Shown: piece after piece, positions 14,581 through 16,381 of the stretch
Layout of the letters: each line of letters opens with the position of its first letter
Numbering within the stretch: the stretch's first letter is position 1
Translations under genes and position numbers: made by a program
The notes under the pieces: generated by a model
Database searches by the model: none
Told to the model about the DNA's origin: nothing
What the model saw: only the letters and a program-made list of their open reading frames with translations
Assembly: GCA_016234425.1 (NCBI GenBank)
Contig: JACRCA010000443.1
Location: 1-16,381, forward strand
DNA from: Deltaproteobacteria bacterium
GTDB lineage: Bacteria; Desulfobacterota; SM23-61
Length of the DNA stretch: 16,381 nucleotides
Direction of reading: 5' to 3'

Positions 14581-14994
14581 ATGGAAGAAAAAATTCGCAT
14601 TCTCATATCCAAGGTAGGGCTGGATGGACATGATGTGGGCGCTAAACTTGTAGCCCGGGCCTTGCGGGATGCTGGAATGGAGGTCGTCTATGCCGGGCTC
14701 CGCCGTACTCCCGAAGAGGTGGTGACCATAGCGATCCAGGAGGATGTAGATGCTATCGGCATCAGCATTCTTTCTGGTGCCCATATGACCTTTTTCCCCC
14801 TTATTTTAAAACTCTTGGCGGAGAAAAATGCCTCCGACATCATGCTCTTTGGAGGAGGCGTGATTCCAGTAAGGGATATCAAAGAACTGAAGCGCCTGGG
14901 AGTAAGAGAGCTATTTACGGCTGGAACGACTACCTCCCAAATCGTCGAGTTCGTCAAAAAGGAGAGTGGCAAAAGGAGAGGGGGGAAAGGCTAA
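14581..14994 (+). CDS. acyl-CoA mutase small subunit, B12-binding domain
   Basis: This 137-residue protein is a stand-alone cobalamin-binding domain of the methylmalonyl-CoA mutase type. It carries the base-off/His-on motif D15-x-H17-x2-G20 in KVGLDGHDVGAK, with K11 at the place of the conserved lysine. The remaining cofactor contacts ISILSGAHMTFFP (about 61-73) and the nucleotide-tail loop LFGGGVIP (about 95-102) are also typical. It should hold adenosylcobalamin over the active site of the large subunit encoded nine bases upstream. The C-terminus ends in a basic tail (KRRGGKG). No MeaB/ArgK-type GTPase chaperone or epimerase gene is found beside it within the window. Confidence 0.95.
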   Translation: MEEKIRILISKVGLDGHDVGAKLVARALRDAGMEVVYAGLRRTPEEVVTIAIQEDVDAIGISILSGAHMTFFPLILKLLAEKNASDIMLFGGGVIPVRDIKELKRLGVRELFTAGTTTSQIVEFVKKESGKRRGGKG

Positions 14995-15073
14995 TGGATC
15001 TTTCTTTCAAGCCCTTTCCAGTAGGTATAGGGCAACGCTCGCCGCAAGATCTTTCCCGTGTCGCTTTAAATAA

Positions 15074-15880
15074 TCAATCGATTTGAACCCAAGGCCTTTC
15101 CCCTGCCCCACGTCCATAGATGAAAATCGTCCTCCGGCCATGAGCCGGCACCATCACAGCTTTTCCGGTAAAGGTAGAGGCACTTTGGCAAGCCAGCCAA
15201 ATGGCTGCCTCGGCCACGTCTTCTGGCTTGACCCAACGATCAGGATTTTGTTCTGGGAAAAGTTTTCTGGCTGATTCTGTGTCCGTAAGACCTACCGGAC
15301 AGAGGGCATTGATGGCAATATTGTATTCTTTTACCTCCTCAGCCAACCCAAAAGTCAGCCTCTCTACCCCTGCCTTGGATACTCCGTAAGCGATACGCCC
15401 CTTCCCTGAGCGAACTGCGGCAATGGATGAAATATTGATGATACATCCGGCCTTCTGTTCGATCATTTGGGGCAGTACAGCTTTGATGCAGAGAAAAACT
15501 CCGCGGAGGTTGGTGGCCATCGTTTCGTCCCAGCTCTCAATCGGGTAATCGACCAAGGGAGAATGGTAATTTGGAAAGACTCCGGCATTATTGACCAAAA
15601 TATCCACCCGCCCAAAGGTTTCCAGGGCTTGCCTCACGATGGTGTTGACATCTTCCTCCCGGCTTACATCGGATCTCACGGCAACGGCTTGAGCGCCCAT
15701 GGACCGTATTTCTTCGGCAAAGGAGAAAAGGGAACGGGCTTCATTTCCTTCTGATTTGCCCCGTGAACAGATTACTACCCCCGCTCCCTCTCCGGCCAGG
15801 GCTGCCGCAATCGCCTGCCCAATCCCCCGGCTGGCCCCAGTGATAATGGCATATTTACCCTCCAGATGCCGATTTTTCAT
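15074..15880 (-). CDS. SDR-family NAD(P)-dependent oxidoreductase
   Basis: This 268-residue protein is a classical short-chain dehydrogenase/reductase. Motifs: the dinucleotide-binding TGASRGIG (14-21), NNAG (97-100), N124, and the catalytic serine in NISS (about 151-152) with Y165 and K169 in YGVSK. The R40 after the second strand (CSRGKSEG) suggests NADP(H) preference. The C-terminal end is unusual: where relatives close with a TG..l.vDGG segment, this one reads TGKAVMVPAHGRR and then a further tail ending RPWVQID. It may be a 3-oxoacyl-type reductase or act on another alcohol/ketone. It starts 19 bp after the TRAP permease stop on the same strand and is probably co-transcribed with it. It ends facing the mutase small-subunit gene. 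Confidence 0.93.
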   Translation of the reverse strand: MKNRHLEGKYAIITGASRGIGQAIAAALAGEGAGVVICSRGKSEGNEARSLFSFAEEIRSMGAQAVAVRSDVSREEDVNTIVRQALETFGRVDILVNNAGVFPNYHSPLVDYPIESWDETMATNLRGVFLCIKAVLPQMIEQKAGCIINISSIAAVRSGKGRIAYGVSKAGVERLTFGLAEEVKEYNIAINALCPVGLTDTESARKLFPEQNPDRWVKPEDVAEAAIWLACQSASTFTGKAVMVPAHGRRTIFIYGRGAGERPWVQID

Positions 15881-15899
15881 CTTTTACATTCCCTACCTT

Positions 15900-16381
15900 T
15901 TACTCGCTCTCGACTATAACCTTCTTTTTCCGGTTCCGGAGGAAATTCAGAGAGCTCTGCCAGATCTTGGGATGGCTCAAAATCCCGATGCTCATGACCA
16001 GGATGCCCAAAAGGTCTGTTCTTGTTCCGGGAGTGATCAGGCCGATAAAGGCTCCGAAGAAAAGAGCCCTCTGAAAAATATTCCAGCGGATATTCCCAAC
16101 GTAAGAGGTGCCGATGATGGCCATGCTGACAGCGGCAACCCCGATGGTCGCCGTTATTGCCGCCTGGATTATTTCCAACGAAGGACCTTTTATCATCAAC
16201 ACGGGGTGGTAAACAAACAGGAAGGGGACGATATAAGCGGAGATCCCCAAACGGGTTGCCGTCCATCCAGTCTGCATGACCGAAGTTCCCGAAAAGCCGC
16301 AGGCCGTGTAAACAGCCCCACAAACGGGGGGAGTGATGGCCGAGATGCAAGCGAAATAAAAAACAAAAAGATGGGCTGCCA
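15900..16381 (-). CDS. TRAP transporter fused permease, C-terminal part
   Basis: The frame is open to the window edge and gives the last 159 or so residues of a TRAP-type permease. The DctM-like signature is visible: AAHLFVFYFACISAITPPVC followed by GAVYTACGFSGTSVMQTGWTATRLGI, matching the family's ITPPVxLAAYxAA...G.dpmktGwtA.rlG. Hydrophobic segments follow (AYIVPFLFVYHPVLMI; AAITATIGVAAVSMAIIGTSYVG; ALFFGAFIGLITPG; LLGILVMSIGIL). The short C-terminal tail is basic. The tail beyond the DctM core resembles the fused 4TM-12TM permeases, which import organic acids with a separate periplasmic binding protein and an ion gradient. The N-terminus and binding-protein gene are outside the window. The SDR gene follows 19 bp downstream. 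Confidence 0.9.
   Translation of the reverse strand, partial: AAHLFVFYFACISAITPPVCGAVYTACGFSGTSVMQTGWTATRLGISAYIVPFLFVYHPVLMIKGPSLEIIQAAITATIGVAAVSMAIIGTSYVGNIRWNIFQRALFFGAFIGLITPGTRTDLLGILVMSIGILSHPKIWQSSLNFLRNRKKKVIVESE

Noticed and set aside
14984..15019. Hairpin GGAAAGG/CCTTTCC between the convergent mutase and SDR genes
   Set aside because: The loop is about 17 bases, with a bulge, and no T-run follows on either strand; too weak to call a terminator.
15877..16350. 157-codon minus-strand frame overlapping the TRAP permease
   Set aside because: It is a +1 shadow, rich in Arg, Gly and His, while the neighbouring frame gives TRAP membrane segments.
1..16381. tRNA, rRNA, CRISPR arrays, prophage or riboswitch sequences
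   Set aside because: I looked for repeats with regular spacers, cloverleaf-like intergenic segments and conserved riboswitch cores in the gaps and saw none.

Overview
The window is a gene-dense stretch of a bacterial chromosome, with B12-, radical- and CoA-based metabolism. A fused CoA-transferase, a MaoC hydratase, a split cobalamin-dependent acyl-CoA mutase, a UroD-type (cobalamin methyltransferase-like) protein, a B12-binding radical SAM enzyme, a TRAP permease and a probable selenoprotein together suggest an anaerobe of the Desulfobacterota (deltaproteobacterial) kind, probably read from an environmental genome. This assignment is inference from gene content; no rRNA or other taxonomic marker is present.

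Left part (1-6651, all minus strand). In transcription order: threonine synthase, a shrunken FAD-dependent oxidoreductase remnant, a MaoC-type hydratase, a fused family I CoA-transferase, a 244-bp inverted-repeat element carrying a broken GxxExxY gene, a class V aminotransferase of the serine/alanine-glyoxylate type, a 417-bp gap with one doubtful small ORF, and the N-terminal 278 residues of a UroD/MtaA-family protein that leaves the window. The MaoC and CoA-transferase genes look like an acyl-CoA processing pair.

Middle (6799-8950, plus strand). A Phd/YefM-VapC toxin-antitoxin module has a near-consensus promoter with a perfect 8-bp inverted repeat at the transcription start. Directly downstream is the 3' end of a broken GNAT acetyltransferase, then an intact amidohydrolase with a full set of metal ligands.

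9035-12158 (minus strand). A compact three-gene group reads: a C-GCAxxG-C-C family redox protein with an in-frame TGA where the family has its first cysteine (probably selenocysteine), an endonuclease Q-like PHP-domain DNA repair nuclease, and a B12-binding radical SAM protein. A consensus promoter (TTGACA-17-TATAAT) and a good ribosome binding site lie upstream of the TGA, which supports recoding over decay.

Right part. A cupin and the two subunits of a cobalamin-dependent acyl-CoA mutase (12439-14994, plus strand) face a TRAP permease C-terminus and an SDR oxidoreductase (minus strand). The large mutase subunit keeps the residues expected for a carboxylated substrate, but differs at several positions catalytic in methylmalonyl-CoA mutase, so it may rearrange another substrate. 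The most notable items are the recoded TGA with its neighbours, the divergent mutase, and the miniature GxxExxY element.
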